The position numbers and the translations under genes were made by a program. A DNA stretch of 35,744 nucleotides from an uncultured Acidobacteriota bacterium (GTDB taxonomy: Bacteria; Acidobacteriota; Thermoanaerobaculia; Gp7-AA8). Within the stretch, counting starts at the first letter, position 1. Each line of letters opens with the position of its first letter. Under the pieces are notes generated by a model. It saw only the letters and a program-made list of their open reading frames with translations. It did no database searches and had not been told where the DNA came from. Location: positions 1 through 35,744 of the forward strand of contig CALMZP010000106.1 of the NCBI GenBank assembly GCA_937870635.1, read 5' to 3'. Shown here in pieces: positions 24,892 through 32,849 of the stretch.

Positions 24892-24976
24892 CGCCTCCCG
24901 CCCTGCCCGCCCGTGACGCCCCCGCCCCTGCCACCGTCACTCTCACGGATGGAAGGGTGGGTGGCGTCACTGCCGC
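24885..24976. repeat. Low-complexity C-rich intergenic region with imperfect inverted repeat
   Basis: Between the convergent AAA+ and folE ends, TGCCACCCGCGCGTGACGCC (24877-24896) and related TGACGCC units face GGGTGGGTGGCGTCACTG (24956-24973) in inverted orientation. The pairing could form a bidirectional 3' structure. Arms are imperfect and the boundaries are approximate. Confidence 0.5.
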
Positions 24977-25650
24977 TCGCCCCGCCGGTTCACGATCGAC
25001 ATGAACTCCTGGCGGGTGCGTTCGTCCGACAGGAAGTTGCCGCGCAAGACGTTCGTCTCCATGAACGAGGATTCCTGTTCCACTCCGCGCATGACCATGC
25101 ACATGTGCACGCCGCCCATCCATACGGCGATGCCGCGCGGCTCGAGGATCTTCTCGATGGTGTCCGCGACGTCGTGCGCGAGATGCTCCTGCGACTGCAG
25201 CCGGCGCATGTGCACTTCTACGATTCGCGGGATCTTGGAAGCGCCGATGATCATCCGCTCGGGGATGTATCCAATGATGAAGTGACCGAAGAACGGCAGG
25301 ATGTGATGCGCGCAGAGCGTCTTGTACGTCCCGCCGATGACGACGAGGTTCTGGCAGCTGTCATCCGTGACCGAGCACGCCTGGCGGAAGAGCGTGGTCA
25401 GCTTCTTCACGTCGGTGTAGTCGTATCCGCTGGTCATGGTGACGAGCGACTCCGCCCATCGGCGCGGCGTGTCCATTACGTTCTCGCTGTCGAGGTCGAC
25501 GTGAAGGAGCCGGAGCGCTTCGCGGAGGTGGTGCTGGAGTTTCTCCCGGTCGACGCTCGGCCGCGGCCCGGCCAGCAGGCCTCGGTCGTCGATCACGGCT
25601 TCGACCTCTTTGGTGAGAGCCGCGTCGCCCGGGGAAGGAGTGCTTTTCAT
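24967..25650 (-). CDS. folE: GTP cyclohydrolase I
   Basis: Converts GTP to 7,8-dihydroneopterin triphosphate, the entry step to folate and pterin synthesis. The 227-residue length is normal. Zinc ligands C113 and H116 lie in CAHHILPFFGH and C184 in MCMVMRGVEQ, matching E. coli C110/H113/C181. Other landmarks are VMDTPRRWAESLVTMTSGY, IIGYIPERMIIGASKIPRIV and RRLQSQEHLAHDVAD. The frame runs open upstream to 25869, but that part translates the GC-rich repeat and promoter region, so ATG 25650 is chosen. Divergent from the acyl-CoA dehydrogenase. Confidence 0.96.
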   Translation of the reverse strand: MKSTPSPGDAALTKEVEAVIDDRGLLAGPRPSVDREKLQHHLREALRLLHVDLDSENVMDTPRRWAESLVTMTSGYDYTDVKKLTTLFRQACSVTDDSCQNLVVIGGTYKTLCAHHILPFFGHFIIGYIPERMIIGASKIPRIVEVHMRRLQSQEHLAHDVADTIEKILEPRGIAVWMGGVHMCMVMRGVEQESSFMETNVLRGNFLSDERTRQEFMSIVNRRGERQ

Positions 25651-25677
25651 GGGCGGCAGTTTACCCTCACGTCCTCG

Positions 25678-25752
25678 AGGTGGAGCGCGGGCGACCCCGC
25701 CCGCGGGTTCCCTGTGACAAGAGACGAGGCGGGCGAGCTCGCCCGCGCTCCA
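25678..25752. repeat. GC-rich element, inverted pair
   Basis: A forward copy (25678-25705, starting AGGTGGAGCGCGGGCGACC) faces an inverted copy (about 25726-25752, ending GCCCGCGCTCCA). The forward copy shares 28 identical bases with 32176-32203 inside wzt and 27 with 4718-4744. It lies between the divergent folE and acyl-CoA dehydrogenase genes, upstream of the promoter described next. Confidence 0.88.
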
Positions 25753-25809
25753 TGGGGCTCCCCTGGCAGCGGTTCTGCTAAAGGAATGTTGCTGGCAGGC
25801 ACAGGCGCG

Positions 25810-25839
25810 TTGACACCTGAATGAGCATTCATTCATACT
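25810..25839 (+). promoter_or_regulatory. Promoter with embedded FadR-like operator for the acyl-CoA dehydrogenase
   Basis: TTGACA at 25810-25815 and CATACT at 25834-25839, 18 bases apart, form a sigma70-type promoter. Between them and reaching into the -10 is TGAATGAGCATTCATTCA (25818-25835), with perfect 7-base arms and a 4-base centre. Its arms are those of the operator of Bacillus-type FadR, a TetR-family repressor released by long-chain acyl-CoA. A bound repressor would block this promoter directly. The regulator gene is not in the window. Confidence 0.72.
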
Positions 25840-25892
25840 GAGAAATCCCCCGGACCGAACCCCATACACGGGTCTCTCGAAGGAGTTTCACC

Positions 25893-27791
25893 ATGGCCGA
25901 AGTCAAATCGCAGGGCGCCATCGAAGCGATGGAAGTCACCGAGGCATCGCGCGAAACTGAGTGGGAAAAACCCTCGTTCGTCGGACAGCTCTTCCTCGGC
26001 AACCTCAACGTCGATCTGATCCACCCCTTCCCCGAACAGCCGGCCGCCGACAAGGCGGAAGCTGACGAGTTCCTCAAGAAGCTCGAGCGCTTCCTCGCGG
26101 AGAACGTGGACGCGGAGGCGATGGACGCGAAAGGGGAGTACGACTATTCCCTGTTCGACGGCTTCGCCGAGCTTGGCGCCTGGGGTATGAAAATCCCCAA
26201 GGAGTATGGCGGCCTCGGATTCAGCGCCACGAACTACAACCGGGCCATCGGCCTCGTGGCCACGTGGTGCGGCTCGAGCGTGGCCTGGCTTTCCGCGCAT
26301 CAGTCGATCGGCGTCCCTCAGCCGCTGAAGCTCTTCGGCACCGAAGAACAGAAGAAGAAGTACCTGCCGCGCCTTGCGAAGGGCGCCATCTCCGCGTTTG
26401 CGCTCACGGAGCCGGGAGTCGGTTCCGATCCGGCGAAGATGGAGACGCGCGCCACACCGAGCCCTGACGGGAAAGGCTGGATTCTCAACGGCGAAAAGCT
26501 GTGGTGCACGAACGGGCTGAAGGCGGAAGTCATCGTGGTGATGGCGCAGACGCCGCCGAAGGTCGTCAAGGGCAAAGAGAAGAAACAGATCTCGGCCTTC
26601 ATCCTCGAGATGAATACGCCGGGAGTGGAGATTTCGCATCGCTGCCAGTTCATGGGCCTGCGCGCGATCGGCAACGTCCTCATCAAGTTCAACAACGTCT
26701 TCATCCCGAAAGAAAACCTTCTGTGGGGTGAAGGACAGGGGCTCAAGCTCGCGCTCATCACGCTCAACACGGGCCGTCTGACGATTCCCGCGGGATGTGC
26801 CGCCGGCGCGCGCCGCATGCTGCAGATCGCGCAGGACTGGGTGAACGAGCGCGTGCAGTGGGGCGCGCCGATCGGCAAGCATGAAGGGGTTGCCTCGAAG
26901 CTCGCCTGGATGGCCTCACACACGCTGGCGATGGAAGCGATCGTGTGGCTGACATCGGGTCTTGCGGATCGCGGCGACGTCGATCTCCGGCTCGAAGCGG
27001 CAATGGCGAAGCTGTTCAACACCGAAGTGGCGTGGCAGTGCGCGGACCATCTGGTGCAGATTCGCGGCGGCCGCGGCTTCGAGACATCGCAGTCTCTCGC
27101 GGCGCGAGGCGAGAAGCCATATCCCGTGGAGCGCATCCTGCGTGACATGCGCATCAACCGCATCTTCGAAGGAACGAGCGAGATCCAGCACCTCTTCATT
27201 GCGCGCGAGGCTGTCGATCCACACATGAAGCGCGGCTACAAGATCCTCGTGCCGGAGACGCCCGTCGGCGAGAAGCTCGGCGCGGCTGCGAAGGCGGGCG
27301 CTTTCTACGCGGCCTGGTATCCGTCGCGGTATGTGGGCTGGAGCCGCGGCAAGTACGGACAGTTCGGAAAACTCGGAAAGCACATGGGCTACGTGGAACG
27401 CCAGTCGCGGCATCTCTCGCGATCGATCTTCCACGCGATGATGCGCTACCAGGCGAAGCTGGAGAGGAAGCAGATGGTGCTCTTCCGCATCGTCGACATC
27501 GGCACGGACCTCTTCGCGATGTCCGCCACGATCGCGTACGCGACGATGCTCGCCAAGCAGGGTCAGAAGAACGCGATGGAACTCGCCGACGTCTTCTGTG
27601 CCGAGGCGCGGAAGCGGATCGAGTACAACTTCACGAACCTCTTCGCGGACGGCGACGACAAGGCCTACAAGGTCGTGCAGAACCTGATGAAGGGCGAGTA
27701 CGACTGGCTGCAGGGCACGCTGGTGGAAGAGTCGGCCGACGCGATGCCGACTCCCGAGGCGGTGGAAGCGGCCATTTCCAAGTTGCGGTGA
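25893..27791 (+). CDS. Acyl-CoA dehydrogenase, long form with C-terminal extension (VLCAD/ACAD9-like)
   Basis: A 632-residue FAD enzyme that oxidises acyl-CoA to trans-2-enoyl-CoA in beta-oxidation. The core covers about 50-440: GAWGMKIPKEYGGLGFSATN, AFALTEPGVGSDPAKMETRA, GWILNGEKLWCTNG and the catalytic Glu E426 in NRIFEGTSEIQHLFIAREA. About 190 further helical residues follow, as in very-long-chain types, suggesting long-chain substrates and membrane association. The ATG at 25893 has AAGGAG (25879-25884) 8 bases upstream. The FadR-like operator in its promoter predicts induction by fatty acids. An intrinsic terminator follows. Confidence 0.94.
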   Translation: MAEVKSQGAIEAMEVTEASRETEWEKPSFVGQLFLGNLNVDLIHPFPEQPAADKAEADEFLKKLERFLAENVDAEAMDAKGEYDYSLFDGFAELGAWGMKIPKEYGGLGFSATNYNRAIGLVATWCGSSVAWLSAHQSIGVPQPLKLFGTEEQKKKYLPRLAKGAISAFALTEPGVGSDPAKMETRATPSPDGKGWILNGEKLWCTNGLKAEVIVVMAQTPPKVVKGKEKKQISAFILEMNTPGVEISHRCQFMGLRAIGNVLIKFNNVFIPKENLLWGEGQGLKLALITLNTGRLTIPAGCAAGARRMLQIAQDWVNERVQWGAPIGKHEGVASKLAWMASHTLAMEAIVWLTSGLADRGDVDLRLEAAMAKLFNTEVAWQCADHLVQIRGGRGFETSQSLAARGEKPYPVERILRDMRINRIFEGTSEIQHLFIAREAVDPHMKRGYKILVPETPVGEKLGAAAKAGAFYAAWYPSRYVGWSRGKYGQFGKLGKHMGYVERQSRHLSRSIFHAMMRYQAKLERKQMVLFRIVDIGTDLFAMSATIAYATMLAKQGQKNAMELADVFCAEARKRIEYNFTNLFADGDDKAYKVVQNLMKGEYDWLQGTLVEESADAMPTPEAVEAAISKLR

Positions 27792-27816
27792 TTTTGAACC
27801 TTGCGCTGTTGTTCTT

Positions 27817-27857
27817 GCGGTGAGCTCGGAGGTTTCGGGCTCACCGCTTTTCGTTTT
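27817..27857 (+). terminator. Intrinsic terminator after the acyl-CoA dehydrogenase
   Basis: A perfect 9-base stem GCGGTGAGC (27817-27825) / GCTCACCGC (27839-27847), with a 13-base loop, is followed immediately by TTTTCGTTTT (27848-27857). It lies 26 bases after the stop codon and is the clearest rho-independent terminator in the window. Confidence 0.85.
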
Positions 27858-27858
27858 C

Positions 27859-27950
27859 GTGATTCGACCTTCGACCTTGGTGTGCGTGTCGCATCGTCAT
27901 CTGACTGCGAGAGCCGAAGGTCGAAGGTCCAAGGTCGAAGGTCGAATCAC
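27859..27950. repeat. Inverted repeat of tandem 7-base units (TTCGACC)
   Basis: Perfect 22-base arms at 27859-27880 and 27929-27950, each made of repeated TTCGACC (or its complement), with an extra unit inside the right arm. It sits directly behind the terminator. The remainder of the gap to 28005 shows no gene. Confidence 0.92.
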
Positions 27951-28005
27951 ATCGGAGCCGGAATCCGACCGGGCAAGAAAAGACCGCGCCGAAGCTCCCC
28001 CGGAA

Positions 28006-28248
28006 TCACCCCTGTTTTCGCGGATCCTGCGTCCTGATCTTTCGCTCGTCGTCGACGCTCTCGTGTCCCTCGAACTTCTTCAGGCATCTTCCGCAGATGA
28101 GGGCGAAGGGAGAGATACCGGGGCGCGGCACGAAGCCGTCCTCACGCACGATCTTCGCGAAGCACTCGGTGTATTCGATCGGGATCTCACCCGAGACTTC
28201 GCGCGTCGTTCCGCATTCGGCGCAGCGAATCTGGACGCGTCCTTCCAT
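28006..28248 (-). CDS. Small zinc-ribbon protein
   Basis: An 80-residue protein with two Cys pairs, C9-x2-C12 (RCAECG) and C52-x2-C55 (ICGRCLKKF), spaced as in a zinc ribbon, and a charged tail. The ATG at 28248 overlaps the stop of the upstream peptidase gene as TAATG, so translation is probably coupled. A longer frame to 28650 is antisense-like noise across the peptidase gene. The function is unknown; zinc binding is inferred from the Cys pattern. Confidence 0.7.
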   Translation of the reverse strand: MEGRVQIRCAECGTTREVSGEIPIEYTECFAKIVREDGFVPRPGISPFALICGRCLKKFEGHESVDDERKIRTQDPRKQG

Positions 28249-29981
28249 TACCGCTCTCCGGCCGCCGGAAACACAGGTGTGATGTCGACCGGTATGTCCT
28301 TCAGCGTCGCGTTCACAGCCGTGATCTCGTCCGTCGCTACGCCGTAGCGATCGAGCAGGCGCTGCGAGCGCGGCAGATCGCCTGTCGCTTCGATCATCAG
28401 CAGTTCGACCGCGAGCGCGCGGATCTCCTGTTTCATCTTCGGGATGTCGATCGTGTACCGGCCGCCGCTCGTCGGCGTGATGGCGCCCTTCTCGCGCATC
28501 CAGTTCCACTGAATCGCATTTCCGCGCCCGTGCGCCTGATCGACTCCGAAGCGCATGCTGCGGAACATCAAACCAGCGTAGGTGGCGAACAGCTGCGTTT
28601 CGTCGAACGAGGTGAGGAGCCTGCGATCGCGCGCATAGAGAATGTTCCACACCCCTACGACGTCGGCCTTGGCTTCCTCGATCGTCGAGTACGTGTTCTT
28701 GAGAAGAAGCCGGACGTCGACGCGCTGGCCGTCGGGACCGGTGATCAGGCCGGGACCGACTCCGTGCGACAGCTCGTGGAAGAGCACGTGGTTGAAGAAG
28801 GCATCGAACGACAGGTGCTTCGTCAGCGACGGATCCAGGACGCGCAGGCCGATCGGGTGTCCGCTCTGGCGATACTTCGCGTCCATGACGTTCTTGAGGA
28901 GGACCTTTTTCGACCCCTTCTTCTCGCGGACGAATTCGTCGTTCGGAAGGTTGAATGCCGCGGTCTGGACGCCGCGTCGCGCGTCTCCGGCGGTGTAGAT
29001 CTCCTGGACCACGCGGATCGGAGACTCGGTTCCGCGATTGGGGTTCTTGTGTTCGTCCGGGATGGGGAGGTTTCGCTCCATCTGCGGCAGGTGCTGCCCG
29101 TAGACCGCGAGCTTTTCGCTTTCCGCGCGGTCCACGACGGTGATGAACGCTTCGTAAGCGGCCTTGAAGTTGAACAGCTCGTCCTCATAGACCTCGTACG
29201 GGCCGATGACGACTTCGATCGGGCCGTTGAGATCCATCCACGCTATGTCACTGTCGCGGTATTCGTCGGACTGCAGAGCTACAACGAGTTTGTCCAGGTA
29301 GTTCCGCAGCGACGCGTTCGTGGTGAGCGCGGATGCTTCGCGAAGCCGGGCGGCCGCAATCTCGAGATGCTCGGCATAGTGACGCGAGTAGGGAATCGCC
29401 ACGAGCTTCGCGCCGTCGCGGCGAACGACGGTGAAGAGTCCCTGCAGAACGTCCTTCTGCTTCGGATTCGCCGCCACGTAGTGCTCGAACTCTTCCTTCG
29501 TCAGGTCGGGTGGATAAAACGCCGCGCCGGGGGGCTTGGCCCCCGCCGGGCCGAATGGCTCGATGAAGGGCTCGTCATTGTCCAGGCGGTCCCACCGCCC
29601 CTTGTTCGCGATGAAGTAGTCGTAGCCGGCGCGGTCGAGGGGCGACTTCGCCGCCTGCGCCGCCAGGCGATCGCGGAGGACCAGGTTCTCCTCGGCTACC
29701 TGCCGCCAGTAGATCTCGTCGATCGCTCGGGAGGCTTCGATGAGCTTCGCGACGACTTGCCGCTCGTTCTCGCCGAGGAGGGAGCGGTCGTAGTCGATGA
29801 CGGTGCGGGGAAGCTGGGCCAGACGCGCCGGCGTGTCAGGCTTGATCGCCAGGGTGTTGTCCGCGACGACCGGGGCGGCCGGGCTCGTTGTTGCGGGTGG
29901 TGTCGACATGGTTTCTGTACCGGGAGGAGTTGCCGTCCGGCAGGCGAGAAGGAACGGGAGCAGAAACGCCAGCTTGCGCAT
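28248..29981 (-). CDS. Dipeptidyl-peptidase III family (M49-like) lipoprotein metallopeptidase
   Basis: A 577-residue zinc peptidase homologue, predicted to act on short peptides in the periplasm. The N-terminus MRKLAFLLPFLLAC is a lipoprotein signal with Cys14 as the lipidation site. The zinc site is H402-E403-L-S-H406 (FHELSHGVGPG) with a downstream E435-E436 in IEEAKAD, corresponding to EECRAE/D of M49. The classic family motif is the hexapeptide HEXXGH; the pentapeptide form seen here is known from Caldithrix abyssi DPP III. ATG 29981 is chosen because it begins the signal sequence; the frame is open to 30092. It is coupled to a zinc-ribbon gene and divergent from the FHA gene. Confidence 0.82.
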   Translation of the reverse strand: MRKLAFLLPFLLACRTATPPGTETMSTPPATTSPAAPVVADNTLAIKPDTPARLAQLPRTVIDYDRSLLGENERQVVAKLIEASRAIDEIYWRQVAEENLVLRDRLAAQAAKSPLDRAGYDYFIANKGRWDRLDNDEPFIEPFGPAGAKPPGAAFYPPDLTKEEFEHYVAANPKQKDVLQGLFTVVRRDGAKLVAIPYSRHYAEHLEIAAARLREASALTTNASLRNYLDKLVVALQSDEYRDSDIAWMDLNGPIEVVIGPYEVYEDELFNFKAAYEAFITVVDRAESEKLAVYGQHLPQMERNLPIPDEHKNPNRGTESPIRVVQEIYTAGDARRGVQTAAFNLPNDEFVREKKGSKKVLLKNVMDAKYRQSGHPIGLRVLDPSLTKHLSFDAFFNHVLFHELSHGVGPGLITGPDGQRVDVRLLLKNTYSTIEEAKADVVGVWNILYARDRRLLTSFDETQLFATYAGLMFRSMRFGVDQAHGRGNAIQWNWMREKGAITPTSGGRYTIDIPKMKQEIRALAVELLMIEATGDLPRSQRLLDRYGVATDEITAVNATLKDIPVDITPVFPAAGER

Positions 29982-30075
29982 AGGGCTCGATTCTATGCGA
30001 CTCCGGGCGCACTGAGCCTGCCATGGATGGGCCATTTCTGCTATCGTCCGGACGCTTCCTGGCGAGGGCTGACGC

Positions 30076-30654
30076 TTGATCATCGAGTGCACAAGTTGTC
30101 ATTCCAGATATCAATACGATGAGTCGCGATTCGAGCAGAAGGTCTCGAAACGCATCAAGTGTGCCCGCTGCCAACAGATCTTCGAGATCTTCAACCCGGC
30201 CATGGCTCCTGCCAGCCAGGCGCCGAAGGCCGAGCCCGTCGGCGATCAGACTTCGATTCGCCGGGAGAGACTGAAGACCGTAGCCGACGAGCCGGTTCCC
30301 GACGTCGCTCCGCCGCCCCCGGCCAATACGGAGCCACTGAAGTTCCCGGCCGGCAAACGCCTCTCTCTGGCAATCATCGACGGACCTGACGCCGGGAGCG
30401 TGTTTCGAATGGAGAAGCCCCGCGTCACGGTCGGGCGGCAGGGTGCGGACCTGACGCTCAACGACGCCGACACCTCGCGCCAGCACGCTGCCGTCGAAGT
30501 GCGCGACAACGTGTACACACTCGTGGATCTTCAGTCGACCAACGGAACCCTGGTGAACGGCCAGAAGATCGACGGCAGCGTGGAGCTCCAGAATCATTCC
30601 GAGTTTCAGGTCGGCTCGTCGACGCTGATGCTCATCGTCACCGACGAGACTTGA
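30076..30654 (+). CDS. Zinc-ribbon / FHA domain protein
   Basis: A 192-residue cytoplasmic protein with an N-terminal MJ0042-type zinc ribbon (C5, C8, C29, C32), a Pro-rich linker (about 43-92) and a C-terminal FHA domain (about 95-190). The phosphothreonine-binding residues are present: G120-R121, S134-R135-x-H137 and N156-G157-T158. It should recognise a Thr-phosphorylated partner. The start is TTG 30076, with CGAGGG (30063-30068) 7 bases upstream. Its stop overlaps the next start as TTGA, coupling it to the exporter genes and suggesting that phosphorylation-dependent binding touches polysaccharide export; that link is inference. Confidence 0.82.
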   Translation: MIIECTSCHSRYQYDESRFEQKVSKRIKCARCQQIFEIFNPAMAPASQAPKAEPVGDQTSIRRERLKTVADEPVPDVAPPPPANTEPLKFPAGKRLSLAIIDGPDAGSVFRMEKPRVTVGRQGADLTLNDADTSRQHAAVEVRDNVYTLVDLQSTNGTLVNGQKIDGSVELQNHSEFQVGSSTLMLIVTDET

Positions 30655-31442
30655 GCGACCTCACGACGCTGTATCGCCACCGGCAGTTGATCGCGGCGCT
30701 GACCGCGCGAGATCTGAAAGCCCGCTACCGGGGCTCGATCCTCGGCTACTTCTGGTCGCTCGCCAATCCCCTGTTGCTCCTCGGCGTGTACACATTCGTG
30801 TTCACGTTCATCTTCAATCGGTTCGACATCCAGGCGTATCCGCTGTTTCTCTTCACCGGGATCCTGCCATGGACTTTCTTTTCTGCGGCGGTGCTCGAGT
30901 CGACGACTTCGATTTCTTCGAATGCAGGGCTGATCAAGAAGGTGATGTTCCCTGCCGAATCGCTCCCGATGGTCGTCGTGCTGTCGCACCTCGTGCATTT
31001 CGCGCTGGCGATCCCGGTGATGCTCGCCGCGCTTGTGGCGTTCACTCTCGCGGGGAAGGCTTCGGTGCACGCGACGATTCTCCTCGTCCCTGTTCTGATG
31101 ATCCTGCAGACGATGTTCGTCGCAGGACTGGCTATGGTGGTGTCGTCGGCTTCCATCCTCTTCCGCGACCTGCGGGACATCATCGCCAACGTGCTGCAGC
31201 TGGGGTTCTTTCTCACTCCGATCATCTATCCGATCGAAGCGATCACCTCGCGGCCTCTGCGCGCGTTGTTCCGACTCAATCCGATGACGCCCTTCGTCAT
31301 CGCCTATCAGGACGTGGTCTATTACGGTCGCCTGCCCAATCTCTCGGACACCATCCTGATGATCGGCTATGCCGTGGCGTCGCTGCTGATCGGGTTCTTC
31401 GTGTTCGACCGCCTGCGTGACACGCTGGCCGAGGCGATATGA
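30651..31442 (+). CDS. wzm: ABC-2 type polysaccharide export permease (Wzm-like)
   Basis: A 263-residue inner-membrane permease with about six TM helices, of the ABC-2 family that exports O-antigen, teichoic acid or capsule-type polymers. The N-terminal amphipathic part ALTARDLKARYRGSILGYFW is characteristic of this family. FRDLRDIIANVLQLGFFLTP and NPMTPFVIAYQDVVYYGRLP are typical C-terminal landmarks. The start is TTG 30651, overlapping the FHA stop; its stop overlaps the ATG of the ATPase gene (ATGA). No glycosyltransferases are in the window, so the polymer is unknown. Confidence 0.88.
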   Translation: MSDLTTLYRHRQLIAALTARDLKARYRGSILGYFWSLANPLLLLGVYTFVFTFIFNRFDIQAYPLFLFTGILPWTFFSAAVLESTTSISSNAGLIKKVMFPAESLPMVVVLSHLVHFALAIPVMLAALVAFTLAGKASVHATILLVPVLMILQTMFVAGLAMVVSSASILFRDLRDIIANVLQLGFFLTPIIYPIEAITSRPLRALFRLNPMTPFVIAYQDVVYYGRLPNLSDTILMIGYAVASLLIGFFVFDRLRDTLAEAI

Positions 31443-32839
31443 CGGTCGCGATCACGGCGCAGAATGTGTGGAAGAACTACAGGCTCTGGGGCCGAGGGTC
31501 GCAGTTCGCCACGCTGAAGAGCGCACTTCTCAAGCGCGACCTGAAGTTCGAGCCCGAATCGTCCGTGCCGGCGCTGAAAAACGTGTCGTTCGCGATCGAG
31601 AAGGGCGAGGCCTTCGGAGTCATCGGACGCAACGGCTCCGGCAAATCGACGCTGCTCAAGATCATGTCGGGCATCCTGAAGCCGACGAGCGGACGGATGA
31701 TCGTGCAGGGGCGCATCGCTGCGCTGATCGAGTTGGGCGCCGGCTTTCATCCCGAGATCACCGGACGGGAGAACATCTACATCAATGGCATCATGCTCGG
31801 CCTGTCGCGGCGCGAGATCGACGCGCGCTTCGACCGCATCGTCGAGTTCGCCGGCATCGGGGAGTTTCTCGACCAGCCCGTCAAGACATACTCCTCCGGC
31901 ATGTACGTGCGCTTAGGCTTTGCGGTGGCCGTGCACGTCGATCCGGACGTGCTGCTCATCGACGAAGTTCTCTCTGTCGGCGATGAGGAGTTCTCCGCGA
32001 AGTGCGTCGCCAAGATCCAGGAGATGAAATACCGCGGCGTGACGCTCGTCTTCGTCACGCACCAGCTCGACCAGGTTCGCAACCTCTGCGATCGCGCGCT
32101 GTGGATCGATCACGGTGAAGCGGTGATGATCGGCGACCCGGTGCGGGTCGTCGACGCTTACTTGCAGCAGGTAGCAGGTGGAGCGCGGGCGACCCCGCCC
32201 GCGCCATCGTCGCAGGATCAGGAGGTTCCCGCTCCCTCCGAAGAACCCGAGGAGCATGACAAAAACGATCTTCTCGAGGAAGAACGGTGGGGATCAGGCG
32301 AGGTGATTCTGCGGCGCGTCGCGCTCGTCGACACGGAGGGACGTGATCTCGTTGCGCTGGGCGCGGGGACGCCGGTGACCGTGGAGATGGATGTCGAAGT
32401 ACGGGTCGCACAAACCGACTTCGTGTTCGGCATCGGCATCTATCACGCCGACGGCACGTGCGTGTACGGAACGAATACCGATCTCGAGGGACTGATGCCG
32501 GATAACCTCGACGCGAACGGCCGCGTGAGGTTCGTGATGCCGTCGCTCGACCTCGTTGCCGGGTCGTATCGCATCGACGCCGCGGTTCACACGCGCAACG
32601 GCCGCGCATTCGATTACAGGCGGGGCGTGCTGCGCTTCGTGGTCGGCTCGCGTGTGCACGACACCGGAGTCTATCGCCCGAGGCACGACTGGAAGTTCGA
32701 AGGCGGCATCACGTTCCGCAGCGTCGACATGCTGAAGAGAAACGTCCCCGCCCCGATCGCGGAGTACATCCGCGAGAACGAAACGCCCCCCGCCCCCGAG
32801 CCGAAACCGACATTCCGGAAGAGGAAGAAGCGGGAGTAG
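31439..32839 (+). CDS. wzt: ABC transporter ATPase with C-terminal Wzt carbohydrate-binding domain
   Basis: The 466-residue ATP-binding partner of the upstream permease. The nucleotide-binding domain (about 1-235) has Walker A GRNGSGKST (K69), signature YSSGM (151-155), Walker B VLLIDEVLSVGD (D175, E176) and the VTHQ switch His. A linker (about 245-285) joins a Wzt-type C-terminal domain (about 285-415: VALVDTEGRDLVALG, IYHADGTCVYGTNTD, SLDLVAGSYRIDAAV) that in homologues binds the capped end of the polymer. Oddity: residues about 246-255 (GGARATPPA) are encoded by a copy of the intergenic GC-rich element. The basic tail (PTFRKRKKRE) is unremarkable. Start ATG overlaps the permease stop. Confidence 0.9.
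   Translation: MTVAITAQNVWKNYRLWGRGSQFATLKSALLKRDLKFEPESSVPALKNVSFAIEKGEAFGVIGRNGSGKSTLLKIMSGILKPTSGRMIVQGRIAALIELGAGFHPEITGRENIYINGIMLGLSRREIDARFDRIVEFAGIGEFLDQPVKTYSSGMYVRLGFAVAVHVDPDVLLIDEVLSVGDEEFSAKCVAKIQEMKYRGVTLVFVTHQLDQVRNLCDRALWIDHGEAVMIGDPVRVVDAYLQQVAGGARATPPAPSSQDQEVPAPSEEPEEHDKNDLLEEERWGSGEVILRRVALVDTEGRDLVALGAGTPVTVEMDVEVRVAQTDFVFGIGIYHADGTCVYGTNTDLEGLMPDNLDANGRVRFVMPSLDLVAGSYRIDAAVHTRNGRAFDYRRGVLRFVVGSRVHDTGVYRPRHDWKFEGGITFRSVDMLKRNVPAPIAEYIRENETPPAPEPKPTFRKRKKRE
32176..32203. repeat. GC-rich element inserted in frame within wzt
   Basis: These 28 bases are identical to intergenic sequence at 25678-25705, and all but the first are shared with 4718-4744. Here they are translated as part of the linker between ATPase and polymer-binding domains, without breaking the frame. 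Confidence 0.85.
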
Positions 32840-32849
32840 GAGCGGGTGT

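Noticed and set aside
25651-25869. Extended N-terminus of the folE frame
   Set aside because: It translates the GC-rich repeat and the opposing promoter; FolE normally starts near 25650.
28530-30122. 530-residue plus-strand frame opposite the DPP III-like gene
   Set aside because: Shadow frame; the minus strand holds the zinc motif and lipoprotein signal.
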